Under the pieces are notes generated by a model. It did no database searches, was not told where the DNA came from, and was given only the letters and a program-made list of their open reading frames with translations. A stretch of DNA of 64,000 bases. Source: Mesocentrotus franciscanus (taxonomy: Eukaryota > Echinodermata > Echinoidea > Camarodonta > Strongylocentrotidae). Shown here piece after piece: positions 34,150 through 44,859 of the stretch; within the stretch, counting starts at the first letter, position 1; the number at the start of each line of letters is the position of its first letter. The position numbers and the translations under genes were made by a program. The stretch is taken from contig CP137675.1 of the NCBI GenBank assembly GCA_037976565.1, positions 15,713,330-15,777,329 of the forward strand, written 5' to 3'.

Positions 34150-34560
34150 TTGTTTGGTTGTCCGTTCCGCTTGAATATCTCAAGAACCACTTGAGATATG
34201 AACTTCAAACTTGATGTTAGTGTGTATCACCATAGGGAGACAATCTGATTAGATTTTGGAGTAACTATATGTCAAAGGTCACATATAGGTCGACTTATGA
34301 AATTCAAGCTATTGGCCTCGTTAAAGCGATATCCCAAGAACCAATAAAGTTATGAGGGACAAACTTGGTGACATTATATGTATAATCATTGGAAAAAAAT
34401 CTGATTAGATTTTTGGTAAGTAGGTCAATAGTCAAAGGTTATAGAGGTCAATTTCTTATGTTACCAGTTTTATCCTTGTTATCGCGATATCTTAAGAACT
34501 ATTAGAGGTATTAGTCTGAAACTTGGTGATAGTTTGTGTCACTGTACCGTCTCATTAGAT
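34150..34560 (+). repeat. Tandem repeat, about 150-bp unit (GCGATATC...CAAGAAC)
   Basis: Three diverged units each contain a (CG)ATATCtcAAGAACCA motif, CTTGGTGATAG-type and CATAGG/CTGATTAGATTTTGG motifs, then GTCAAAGGTCA. The last unit ends CCGTCTCATTAGATT, which also occurs at 18329, the edge of another repeat. Confidence 0.7.
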
Positions 34561-35125
34561 TAAAAAACAACTTAAAAACAAACTAAGTATGTATATTTTG
34601 AATATTGTTCTTCTGTAAAATGTTTTGGATGAAAAAGAAAATGATTAAAGCAAAGTTATAAGGAATATTTTCTTTTCATAAACAGGTTTGTATTTCCGGT
34701 CTTCTGATTAACTGATATTTTTTTATGTCATTAGCAGCTTCGAAAGAGGTCACAAACAATTAGACTTTGATTATTTATTGCTTTGCCTCACTATTTATAA
34801 AGGCAAAAAATAGGACCGTATAATTACTTTTTTTTTTACTTTACGAACCCGCAACTATAAGATTGTAGTATGCTAGCTGACCTTACCAATATAGCCAACG
34901 ATGGGTTGGTGAAAGATGGTTTGCACGATTATTATCACCCTAATCCTTACCCTAACGGTTACGTCATTGCTAATGACGTAAAACATATCAGCCAATCAGA
35001 AGACCGGAAATATTAGTAATAGCAAACTTGTTTGGGGAAAAAAAATCGCGCCCGCCCCCCCCCCACCTCCACACTCTTCATCTCAAAACTTTGGCCTCAT
35101 CCAATAGCTACAAGTATATTAATAA

Positions 35126-36025
35126 TTTTGGCGATCAATGACATATTTGATTCGTACACGTAGATACTGGACGGTTTTGGTTAAAACCTGCAACCCAACT
35201 CGACTACCAATTCTGTGACATGCAACTGCATCCACTCCCTTCGAAAGGGATACACACTCTCAAAATAAATGAGAAAACTGGTCCAAACAATCTTGATTTC
35301 AATAGAACATGGAATTTGAAAAAAAATATCACAAAGACTTCACAAAAAAATCAAAATCAAATTTTACAGGGAAGAAAATCATTACCAGCTCTCTCCCTCT
35401 AAATTCTGACACAAATCCAGATAAATAAATCATGAATCAAGATCTAATCTACAGTTATGTAATAAAAAACCCGGTTATCTAGACATCACAGAAATGATAT
35501 GAGACTTGGATAAAAAACTTGAATAATTCCGCCTTTTGTTCCCGCGCAGGGCCTGCAATTTTTAATTACAGGCCTGCATGTACCTAAAGCGGTTCCAGGA
35601 TTCACATTCAATTTCGCACAACCTGAAATGAGGCATATTCGCCACACCCTTGGGGTGAGAAGGAAAGGGGAAGTGTAACAGAACTCGGCGCTCTCATCAC
35701 ATGTATGACCTTCTTCGTTTTTGCCCTCGCTCTCTCTCTCTCTCCCCCTCTCTCTCCCTCTCTATCCATCTCCTTCGCTCATCCGTTTGCATTTAACCTC
35801 CTTTTCTTTTCTTCTACTCTCTCTTCTTCCTTCTTTCTTTATATATTTTCCATTTTCTTTTCTCTCCCTTCCTTCCCCGCATTATGGGGCAGCCAATAGG
35901 AGTGGCCGTTGCCTCCCCTAGCGGATTAATATTTATCTGAAAATGTTGTGCTTTTGCGCTTGGTAAAGTTTTAAATCTGACATTCAGGCTTCCGTTCCCA
36001 CAGTAGTCGTCTTTATCTTTATCGG
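35126..36025 (+). repeat. Dispersed repeat, copy B
   Basis: Partner of 18655-19590 (see that entry); same orientation, diverged by substitutions and indels, with its own CT-rich tract at 35720-35870. No domain recognised. Confidence 0.75.
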
Positions 36026-36391
36026 TCATATTGGCCGCTCATTGAGATAGACCAAGACAGGCCTGTCCAATCATCCTGACAAACTTGCTCAATGGCGTAG
36101 CGTGACACCACCCATTGGGCAACTTGAACGATTGGGATTGGGGCACCGGTCTTACTCCCGGAAAATGAATTGCGAATTTATTGATTAGAGGATGTGGTCC
36201 AGTCATTTTCTTTAATCGTCATTTTCCCTTCTCCTTTCCCCTTTCTCTCTTTTCTCTCTTTTTCTAGTTTTATTTCTGTCACCACTTGATGGAGGGGAAG
36301 GGGTCAAGTGCTACGCTACTAGCTGTTCTCACTTAAAATTAAAATTTCATGACGTTTACAATTTTCTTCATATTTGTGACAGGCACGTTTT

Positions 36392-36560
36392 CAGTGGCGT
36401 ATCCAGTAATTGATAAAGAAAGGGGCGATATCCTCACCGACCGTGAGGCACAAACTTGTAGGCCTCCAAAGGTTTATGGTAATGGTCTCCCCCGTTAAGC
36501 CTTAAAAAAAAAGGGGGGGGGGGCGCACGTCTACCATATCATACGCTGGATGCGCCACTC
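36392..36560. mobile_element. Small TIR element, CAGTGGCGTATCCAG ends
   Basis: Left AGTGGCGTATCCAG and right GCTGGATGCGCCACT are inverted with one mismatch, enclosing 169 bp with an internal G-run. Non-coding. The flanking sequence 36026-36391 and 36561-36787 shows no gene. Confidence 0.65.
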
Positions 36561-36888
36561 ATGCATGTGATAATATAATTTGTTTTAATCCTAAATAATT
36601 ACAACTTGAACAATGTACAACATCTGAACCATAAGCAGTTTTATTTGGTATAATGACAAATATTTAGTTTCAACAATTGTTATTTCTATGCACACAATCA
36701 TACATATACACTGTTTATCAAAATAAAAGATAAAATACATAAATTATTTAAAAACAAGGAAAAACAGGGAGAACAATTTCAGCGCTGAAATATTGAATGC
36801 TTTCTAAAGACATTGTTTGAAACAAGTCAGCATAATTTTGGCACTTTGGGCACATTTTATCAAAAGTCAGTCGATGCCATCGTTTTAA

Positions 36889-37422
36889 AGGTACTATGTC
36901 CCATTTGCAGGCCAAAAAATGAAAAGTTTAAATTCCAAAGGCATTTGAAAGACAATACTAATTTAGAACTTCCCTAAAAAAGGGGGGCTTGAAAATGTCT
37001 TTAAGTGGGAAAATAATGACTATTAGTTGTCGAATCGACTTAGGAGCTATAGAGCCAGTAAGTAATAGTCTGATTTTTCAGACCATTGTACCGAATGGTC
37101 GTACGTTGACTTTTATGCTGCACAAAGATTCAATCAGTTTAATTTTGGCCATTACAAGAAGTGGGTTATTGATGTAGACAAATGCTCATGTACCCTTTAC
37201 AGCTCATTTTATGTATGTTATTACCAAAGATGAAAAAAGCCAGTCAGTCACTCAATAGTGTCTGACAGTGAAGTCTAGCAAATAAACGGGTTTCCTTGCA
37301 TAATTTGAATATTAGGACACTGCTAACGTTTAAATTTCACAGATAGGACATACATGACATATTCATAATTCCTGCAAAGTTCTACAGAATTTGATGTTGG
37401 CTGCAAAAGGGACATAGTATCT
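36889..37422. mobile_element. TTAA-flanked TIR element, 534 bp (copy 1)
   Basis: Ends AGGTACTATGTCCCATTTGC and GCAAAAGGGACATAGTATCT are inverted copies with a few mismatches; TTAA at 36885-36888 and 37423-37426. No transposase. Confidence 0.88.
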
Positions 37423-37830
37423 TTAACATAACAACATTTTAATTAGGAATCCGCATAAAAAAAGGGTGAATGCCATTTCCCCGTTGGAGCCGTCTGTGCA
37501 ATGTACATAACTATACGATTGATATACGCTTTAGTTATGATAGAAATACAATGATAGAATGATTCACATTATATCCTGCATCAAAAATTTGTTGGCTTTT
37601 GATTGGTTGAGAGCTCGTCACATGACCAGAAATATTTGAACTATTTTTAGAAAGTACTAAATGAGAGTACTATTTGGGAGTACTATTTGGGAGTTGAAAA
37701 TTTTTATTAATTTTTTTTTTTTTAATTGAATTTTTTTTTCTTCTTCAAAAATGTTTTTTTTTTTTTTTTTTTTTTAATAAAATAAATTTTTGATGCAGAA
37801 TATAAAACAAATATACCATGCCTTCTATTC

Positions 37831-37953
37831 GAGGTACTGGTTAAAACTATGGGTCTCGGTGACTCCAAAAGTATCATTTGCTTCGGGGCTGCGCCCCTCA
37901 GCAAATAGTACTATTGGAGTCACCACTTGCGCATAGTTTTAACCAGAACCTCT
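37831..37953. repeat. Large hairpin with GC-rich loop (copy 1)
   Basis: Arm GAGGTACTGGTTAAAACTAT pairs with ATAGTTTTAACCAGAACCTC, and GGTGACTCCAAAAGTA with TACTATTGGAGTCACC. The tip GGGGCTGCGCCCC is itself a hairpin. The second copy is at 39203-39324. Confidence 0.85.
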
Positions 37954-38262
37954 CAAGACAGTGTATAAATATAAATATAATTTTGATATAAAAGATATGA
38001 AATATGTTCGGGTACCTCGCTGTCAAATACATGTAGAATGATATTTGGACACCCCGTTGCCAAAATATGTTGTACAAATTTGCCCAAAAATATGGTTTCA
38101 AGGGGTAAATTAGAGTCAATTTAATGCAAAAATCTATTTTACCAAATGTGTGACCACGTTTAAATATTGAATGCTTTCTAAAGACATTGTTTGAAACAAG
38201 TCAGCATAATTTTGGCACTTTGGGCACATTTTATCAAAAGTCAGTCGATGCCATCGTTTTAA

Positions 38263-38796
38263 AGGTACTATGTCCCATTTGCAGGCCAAAAAAATGGAAA
38301 GTTTAAATTCCAAAGGCATTTGAAAAACAATACTAATTTAGAACTTCCCTAAAAAAGGGGGGCTTGAAAATGTCTTTAAGTAGGAAAATAATGACTATTC
38401 GTTGTCGAATCGACTTTGGAGCTATAGCGCCAGTAAGTAATAGTCTGATTTTTCAGACCATTGTACCGAATGGTCGTACGTTGACTTTTATGCTGCACAA
38501 AGATTCAATCAGTTTAATTTTGGCCATTACAAGAAGTGGGTTATTGATGTAGACAAATGCTCATGTACCCTTTACAGCTCATTTTATAAATGTTATTACC
38601 AAAGATGAAAAAAGCCAGTCAGTCACTCAATAGTGTCTGACAGTGAAGTCTAGCAAATAAACGGGTTTCCTTGCATAATTGAATATTAGGACACTGCTAA
38701 CGTTTAAATTTCACAGAGAGGACATACATGACATATTCATAATTCCTGCAAAGTTCTACAGAATTTGATGTTAGCTGCAAAAGGGACATAGTATCT
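38263..38796. mobile_element. TTAA-flanked TIR element, 534 bp (copy 2)
   Basis: The same element carried along in the second copy of the tandem duplication, same length and TTAA flanks (38259-38262, 38797-38800). The insertion therefore predates the duplication. Confidence 0.88.
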
Positions 38797-39202
38797 TTAA
38801 CATAACAACATTTTAATTAGGAATCCGCATAAAAAAAGGGTGAATGCCATTTCCCCGTTGGAGCCGTCTGTGCAATGTACATAACTATACGATTGATATA
38901 CGCTTTAGTTATGATAGAAATACAATGATAGAATGATTCATATTATATCCTGCATCAAAAATTTGTTGGCTTTTGATTGGTTGAGAGCTCGTCACATGAC
39001 CAGAAATATTTGAACTATTTTTAGAAAGTACTAAATGAGAGTACTATTTGGGAGTACTATTTGGGAGTTGAAAATTTTTATTAATTTTTTTTTTTTTTAA
39101 TTGAATTTTTTTTTCTTCTTCAAAAATGTTTTATTTTATTTTTTTTTTATAAAATAAATTTTTGATGCAGAATATAAAACAAATATACCATGCCTTCTAT
39201 TC

Positions 39203-39324
39203 GAGGTACTGGTTAAAACTATGGGTCTCGGTGACTCCAAAAGTATCATTTGCTTCGGGGCTGCGCCCCTCAGCAAATAGTACTATTGGAGTCACCACTT
39301 GCGCATAGTTTTAACCAGAACCTC
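39203..39324. repeat. Large hairpin with GC-rich loop (copy 2)
   Basis: Duplicate of the 37831-37953 hairpin with the same arms, carried by the 1374-bp tandem duplication. Confidence 0.85.
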
Positions 39325-39852
39325 TCAAGACAGTGTATATTTGTATACTATGATATTATTATTTAGTCATCCATATATAGATATAAAAGATCAAGTAAAT
39401 GAAACATCTACGAATTTCAAAAATTGAGACTAAAGCATGTGAGAGAATCTAAAAATGGCAAACTTATCATGTAATCATGGTGTAAAGCTTTAATCATCTA
39501 ATTATGAGGTCAAAATATCAGAGGTGAAAATGTCAGTGGTACAAAGTGGACTCGTAATTAATTTGTTAATGTAGTACTTTTTTCATTTTTCCCGTTTTCC
39601 TTCAAACTTTTACTAGTCTTCTTTTCTAAGTTTTCTGCTTTGCTTTTGAGTAATTAATTTGCTGTCAAGTTTGGATTTCGTTTTTAAAGTTGGCTCGTGA
39701 TAGTATTTCTTTTGTTATGACCGGATTTTCACTTTTCATCATTTTCCCATCGAGAAGTTCATAAAAACAGAAAAAGATATTAACAATTCGATGCTTGTGT
39801 TCCTCGCTTCTTCTCATTACATCAGTCAGTGTCCTGTAAATCACATTTACTG

Positions 39853-39902
39853 TTACACTATAAGAACAAAAGCAACTACCACTCCTACGACAGCCGAGAT
39901 AC
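39853..39902 (-). CDS. SRCR/WSC/CUB gene, last exon: hydrophobic C-terminus (GPI signal?)
   Basis: Acceptor TTTTTTAATAG precedes 39902 (minus sense). In phase with the linker exon it reads GISAVVGVVVAFVLIV and stops at TAA 39855-39853. A hydrophobic run ending directly at the stop with no basic tail is the layout of a GPI-anchor attachment signal; small residues (AVSTLGG) just upstream offer cleavage sites. The alternative is a membrane span spliced onward at a GTGTAA or GTAACA donor. The related relic at 59974-59925 stops at the same place with a different stop codon, which favours a genuine end. Confidence 0.65.
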
Positions 39903-40820
39903 CTATTAAAAAAGAAGAAGGTACGATAAATCAGCGTTTTTCAATCTTTTTTTTCGGTCAAAACACCCTTTTCAGAATAAAAGGTTCGCGTCACCCCAAT
40001 CCCGACTTCATCATATATATTACCTGTACATCACCATGATAACAATCAAGTGCTATGTACACACCTACGGGGATTTTATTTCTAATTCTTGCGAGCGAGC
40101 CCCCACCCCAAAAAGACATTGTTTTATATGTTAAAACATTATTTTGTAGTTAATATACTAGAGAAGATATAAAATAATGTGTGCGGGCATCCCGCCGCCA
40201 AATATATATGAATATGAAGATATTCGGGCATGTTGTTGCCCGGAATTATCCCGTTTCTAAAGGTTGCGAGCGAGTGAAGCGAACAAGCGGTAAAAATATA
40301 ATTTTGATATAAAAGATATGAAATATGTTTGGGTACCTCGCTGTCAAATACATGTAGAATGATATTTGGACACCCCGTTGCCAAAATATGTTGTAAAATT
40401 ATGTTGTAAAAATTTGCCAAAATATGGGTAATTCAAGGGGTATATTAGAGTCAATTGAATGCAAAAAAATCTATTTTACAAAATGTGTGACCACGTTACG
40501 TTCCCTCTCTATGTTTGAGGCTTTAATTACTCTTTGAGGCTCTTGAATCTCGGAAAAGGCGAAGGACCCTTTTTTCGGGAAGGGAGAAAATCCTCTATCT
40601 ATTATACGAATAATGACCTACTTCTCCACTATCACGAGCGAACCTAACATCAAGAACACCTCGCAAATGGCGTATCCAGAATGTATTGATCAAGGGGGAG
40701 GAGCAGTGGCGGAATGCACAACAGACAGAGAGGGGTGGGTGGGGTGCAGTAGGATATTGATTTTTGTTGTTGCTTTCAGTGAGTAGAAACAGGAGGTGGG
40801 CATAATCTATGAAGACTTAC

Positions 40821-40955
40821 CTAACGTGCTTACAGCTTGCATAGCCTTGGAAGTAGTTGACTCCATTATTAGGGCGGTAGTAGATCCTGTCTGTTCATCA
40901 GGAGCGATAGAAGGTCCTGTCTGTTCATCAGGAGCTCTTGTATACATGGAGGTAG
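40821..40955 (-). CDS. SRCR/WSC/CUB gene, Ser/Thr/Pro linker exon, copy 2
   Basis: Acceptor AAATAG (poor polypyrimidine tract), donor GTAAGT, symmetric phase 1-1, 135 bp. Encodes TSMYTRAPDEQTGPSIAPDE followed by QTGSTTALIMESTTSKAMQA. It contains an internal repeat (APDEQTGPSI / APDEQTGSTT) and is rich in Ser/Thr, so a flexible, probably O-glycosylated stalk between CUB domain and membrane anchor is likely. It differs from copy 1 at only one base, next to the acceptor. A 1-1 exon can be duplicated without harm to the frame. Confidence 0.75.
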
Positions 40956-41351
40956 CTATTTCACAAAAGTGTTACCACGTTACGACTCCTTCTCTATTTT
41001 GAATCTTTTAACTTTTTGAAGCTCTGAAATCACGCAAAAGGCGTAGGACGTGACCTTTTCTCGAGAAGGGAGAATATCTTCAAGCATATCCATTATAATA
41101 AATAGCCTACTTCACTACAATCAATACGAGCGATCGTATCGTCAAGGACATCGAGCAATGGCGTATCCAGAATTTCATGATGGAAGGGGGAGGGGTGGCG
41201 GCGAAATCCGCCACAGAGGGGTGCATGGGAACTTTGCTTTAAATAAAATTATTTAGCCTTCATCTGGGGTAAACAGGAGGGGCATTCACTATTTTCATCC
41301 AATATATTGGGTACTCGACTACCTTGCAGACAGTAATCAATGGAGACGTAC

Positions 41352-41486
41352 CTAACGTGCTTACAGCTTGCATAGCCTTGGAAGTAGTTGACTCCATTAT
41401 TAGGGCGGTAGTAGATCCTGTCTGTTCATCAGGAGCGATAGAAGGTCCTGTCTGTTCATCAGGAGCTCTTGTATACATGGAGGTTG
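41352..41486 (-). CDS. SRCR/WSC/CUB gene, Ser/Thr/Pro linker exon, copy 1
   Basis: Acceptor TTTTCATCCACAG precedes 41486 (minus sense), donor GTACGT; phase 1-1, 135 bp. The peptide is the same as that of copy 2 except for the residue formed across the acceptor. It joins in phase to the end of the CUB exon at 42533. The donor GTACGT is weaker than in copy 2. Confidence 0.78.
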
Positions 41487-41659
41487 CTGTGGATGAAAAT
41501 ATTTGTTTATATATTGTAACAAATACTAAATGAAGAAAAAATAAAGAAACATATACCTTCATGACTCTAGGAGGAAAGTAGATATTCACCGTAAATAGTT
41601 TTGGAATTTTTCCAATGGAAAGCGAGAGCAATTTTTCAAACTGGTTCCACGGACCGGTT

Positions 41660-42532
41660 GGAGCCATTAAAGGCTAAGTCTACTTCAAAGATAATTTGCT
41701 TTTAATAGATCCAGAAAAACAAGAGAAACAGAGCAAACAAAATTTGAGTAAAATCGGAAAACTAATAAGGCAGTTTAGAATTTTTGTTAAAGTATGAAAA
41801 CCTATGGAACTTATAAAATCACTACACAAATTGCCAATTTGTTTGTCAGTTTGTGACGTCATTGCTTCACTATTTCTCATTTGCTTTATTTATTTTTATC
41901 CCATTAATTTCTCTTTTTATCCCCAAAACTTGATTTCCCCATGCCGCCTTTGCCACGGCTATATGATTTGTATTATATTACGTGCATGACATTTAAGAAA
42001 TCTTTCATAAACTTTGCAGAATTTATACTATTGTCTGAGTACTGTATATTCATAATTATTGACTTTTATATAAATAGTTTATCAAAATTCACATTTTTCA
42101 TGATTAAACTGAAAAAATAAATACTCCATACTAGTGCATCCACACATATTACTATCAATATAACTTGGAAGCCGGTGTGAGGAAATAACATTTTTTAACA
42201 GAAGACAGAAAACTGAGAAAAAAGATCGTAATGTATTAGTAATATTGACAGTGAGTATAATATTGTCCAAATTTCCGAACGCATTCTCGTTTCTTGGCCA
42301 GGAGGTGATACATGCACAAATATGCTTAGTTTGTGTAACGATTTTGTGTACCGAAAATTCAGTCAATGAACATTTGATTTCATTTATTGGCAATAGTGCA
42401 TTTAAATTAAATTGAAATCTTCTTCTTTATGTGTTTCATTTGACGCAAAAATATTGTGGACATTAACCGACATCACAATAGAAACCTGTTTATCCTGCTT
42501 CCACTTTAAATTGAAGAAATACATGTACTCAC
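41660..42532. other. Intron of the minus-strand gene
   Basis: AT-rich. TTAAAGGCTAAGTCTACTTC at 41667 resembles the left end of a TTAA-type element, but no right end was found. No exon recognised. Confidence 0.4.
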
Positions 42533-42818
42533 GTGTAAGACTGAATTTGATGTAGAAATCATTTAGTGTAGAAGGGCTCGAGACAGTAAATGAGACCGTG
42601 ATATTGTCTTGGAGATCTGCATAAGGAGTTTTTACATTCCTATACGTTGCATCCTCTCTCAAGCCAACCCTGATATACTTAGAATTTATACTAAGCAGGT
42701 TGTCGCCACCTAAGTCAAGTATCGCAATTACCTCTAGGTTGTGGAAAGCTTTAACATTAATCCCCAGTGTCCAAGTACATGATCCGGCTGCGCTATACCC
42801 ATACCTACCGGGAAATCC
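42533..42818 (-). CDS. SRCR/WSC/CUB gene, main CUB exon
   Basis: Acceptor CCTTAG before 42818 (minus sense), donor GTGAGT; phase 0 in, 1 out. Encodes GFPGRYGYSAAGSCTWTLGI, then FHNLEVIAILDLGGDN, the strand VGLRED and a final beta-strand pair (NITVSFTVSS, DFYIKFSLT). This is the bulk of a CUB domain: the SPGFPGRY...CTWTL block equals the usual SPNYPxxY...CxWxI, and its first half comes from the exon at 51991-51915. CUB domains mediate extracellular protein or carbohydrate binding. The calcium-site acidic residues are only partly evident. Confidence 0.85.
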
Positions 42819-42880
42819 CTAAGGAAAAAAAAGGGGTGAGGAAACGAATAGAAGTGATTAGTATACAAATAATACAAAGG

Positions 42881-43010
42881 TGTGAGTGCGTAATGGTCGA
42901 TGCAGCGCATGAGGGTATTCACTATAGTGCAATAAAATTCACGAGGCGTATAGCCGAGTGTATTTTGTGCCATTGTGAATACCCGAATAGCGCTGCATCG
43001 CCATAACGTC
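42881..43010. repeat. Foldback element next to the DIRS element
   Basis: Arms TGCGTAATGGTCGATGCAGC and GCTGCATCGCCATAACGTCA pair, as do GGGTATTCAC and GTGAATACCC; the centre carries GTATAGCCGAGTGT. It is followed by TGTGTATTATTTGTTTTATA. The same layout with a different arm sequence occurs at 52830-52945. Confidence 0.75.
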
Positions 43011-43054
43011 ACGAACAAAAACCTGTGTATTATTTGTTTTATAAAATGGTCGAC

Positions 43055-43210
43055 AATATAATTTCCTATTGGTACCTGAAGTGGGTTGGAATTTATGTAA
43101 ATGAGGAGGCGCTCGTGCCTGAGCGCTCACGAGAGTTATACACGTTGAGTACGTGGCGTGAGACGCCAATGACCTTATTCGACGATGAGCGAGCTAGACG
43201 CGCCGTTTAA
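43055..43210 (+). repeat. DIRS-like element, split direct repeat A1
   Basis: Starts AATATAATTTCCTATTGGTA and ends GAGCTAGACGCGCCGTTTAA; about 95% like A2 at 49359-49512. Confidence 0.92.
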
Positions 43211-43324
43211 TATCGCGCGCCGTTTTCAAACCCGCACTTCGATTTGCACGTTGTTTCGATATATAATTGGAAATTTGTTCTTCGTTTAATTGGTTTTCCA
43301 GTGTATATTGGTCGTTTTTCTATC

Positions 43325-44060
43325 ATGGCGACTGACGCGGGCGGAGCTGGAGAGCAAAATCCGCATCTTGTTAACTTTACGGCAGAGAATATCTCTGATA
43401 CAGTGAGGGCCGGCCGGAAGCTGTTGGTGGTGTAAAGAATTACATAGACGAGGCTCTGGCTCAGCAGAAAGAAAAGTCGATTGAGTCCTCAAAAGTCCAG
43501 TTCAAGTTTAAAGGCTAAGGCAATTTCACTATCTCCCTCCTAGATAGTGTGCGTACCTCTATCGCGTGTTTGCAGAAAGGAGAGATTGCTTCGGCCACTC
43601 TAGAGTTGAGCAATTAAGGTAGAAGAAGAGATCGCGAAGAGGAACAAGCTCATCCGCATCGTCGACAAGTCAGAGGATGGGTGGAAGGTCGTCGATGAAT
43701 ATCTGTCCGAAGAGCTTGCCAGTGACTCCGACGATGAAAAGAGGATCAGAGCCGCTCAAAGCAACGCGGCTTCGAAGCGGAGGAGGACGAAGGCGTCCAG
43801 AGGGAAGACGCCGTACCAGAGGGTTAGGCAACCGATGGCTCCCGAGTCTCACCCTAATCCTGAGTCTGGTTCTTTTCGCCGCTATCTTCCACGGTCTAGA
43901 CCGCAGCTTGGCCAAGCTGGTGGCGGGTTCCGACAGCCGAGAGGCACGGATTTGTGCTTTGCCTGTGGCAAGCCGGGCCACTGACGCAGGAATTGCCAAT
44001 CCAACGTTGGAGGCAAGAGCAAGGATGGCTCGATCCAGCTTCTAGCAGCACTTTTGACGA
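43325..44060 (+). pseudogene. DIRS-like element, gag with zinc knuckle
   Basis: Begins at ATG 43325 with MATDAGGAGEQNPHLVNFTA; stops near 43433 and 43518 break the frame. In the basic C-terminal part near 43945-44000 a CCHC knuckle is recognisable (LCFACGKPGH, then RRNC) but an in-frame TGA follows the His. The position upstream of RT and the knuckle identify it as gag (ORF1) by analogy with PAT/DIRS elements. Overlapping open frames on the minus strand are shadows of this GC-richer stretch. Confidence 0.65.
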
Positions 44061-44859
44061 AGGTAGGAAAGAGCTTGGCTTTTTTCGCATTTGGTGTGGA
44101 TGATGTTTCTGGTTTATGAGGACCAGAATGTATACCTGGGAACATGATATTTATGTCCAACGTTCAGGTGTGTATGACATGTGGATTTGCATGACTTAGT
44201 TGGCTGTTATGTACCTTGCTTTCCCAAGGTGTACCTGCACAAGGGTATGTTACTACGGTGGTAGCCCTGATGTGGATTTCTAAAAACTAAATGTAATATG
44301 TGATATTTAGAGTTTGTGCAAACAAAATTATACCCTCTTTTGATGTTATAAACCTTGATTTTTGTTTTTTTCTTGTAGCGGTTCCTGGGGGCAGCTACGC
44401 TGGTGGCTGAGTGTATTTGTGCGGTATTGTTCTGGGCGTTTTCGGGGGTACGTGGCGAACAACAGACGTGGTGTACAGATTAATGTGAATGAGGCATAGT
44501 GTTACACATTCCGCTTAATTTAAGCCCCGTTTGATTGTATTGCAGGAGGAGTTGGTCTCACGTCGGGCCCTAAGGAGAGGAGATCGAGATACCACATCGG
44601 GGGATGGTGGAGCGCGCAAAGCCACTGGAGGTGTGGACGAACGGTACGAAACCGATTTCTATTCGTCTAGTTTTTACGAGTACGAGCAAGGCTCCAAACG
44701 AAATGTTGGGGGTGATCGATTCGGGATATAGAATTCCTTTCTTGTTTACGCCGCCTCCGGTGGTTTTTAAGAACAATAAGTCAGCCAGAGACAATACAGA
44801 CTTTGTTACCGAGGCTGTTTATAGATTTAATGAAGAAGAATTTAGTTAGCGAACTTGTT

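Larger units (their letters stand above)
36788..39340 (+). repeat. Tandem duplication, offset about 1374 bp
   Basis: 36788-37966 and 38162-39340 are highly similar copies, separated by about 195 bp (37967-38161) whose sequence recurs at 40297-40500. Each copy contains a TTAA-flanked element and a large hairpin. Short open frames such as 36989-37177 and 38364-38552 are simply the duplicated interior of the TTAA element. Confidence 0.92.
40465..41486 (-). repeat. Tandem segmental duplication carrying the linker exon
   Basis: 40465-40955 and 40964-41486 align end to end: shared ACCACGTTACG, GAAGGGAGAA, AATGGCGTATCCAGAAT and the exon itself. Intron parts have diverged by many substitutions and indels, whereas the exon parts are almost identical. 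Both carry a CAGTGGCGTATCC-like TIR remnant in the same position. Confidence 0.85.

Noticed and set aside
36989..38552. Pair of conserved 62-codon frames
   Set aside because: They are the duplicated interior of a non-coding TTAA element; the similarity reflects duplication, not selection.
43670..44160. Overlapping minus-strand frames of about 64-109 codons
   Set aside because: Shadows of the GC-richer gag region of the DIRS-like element.
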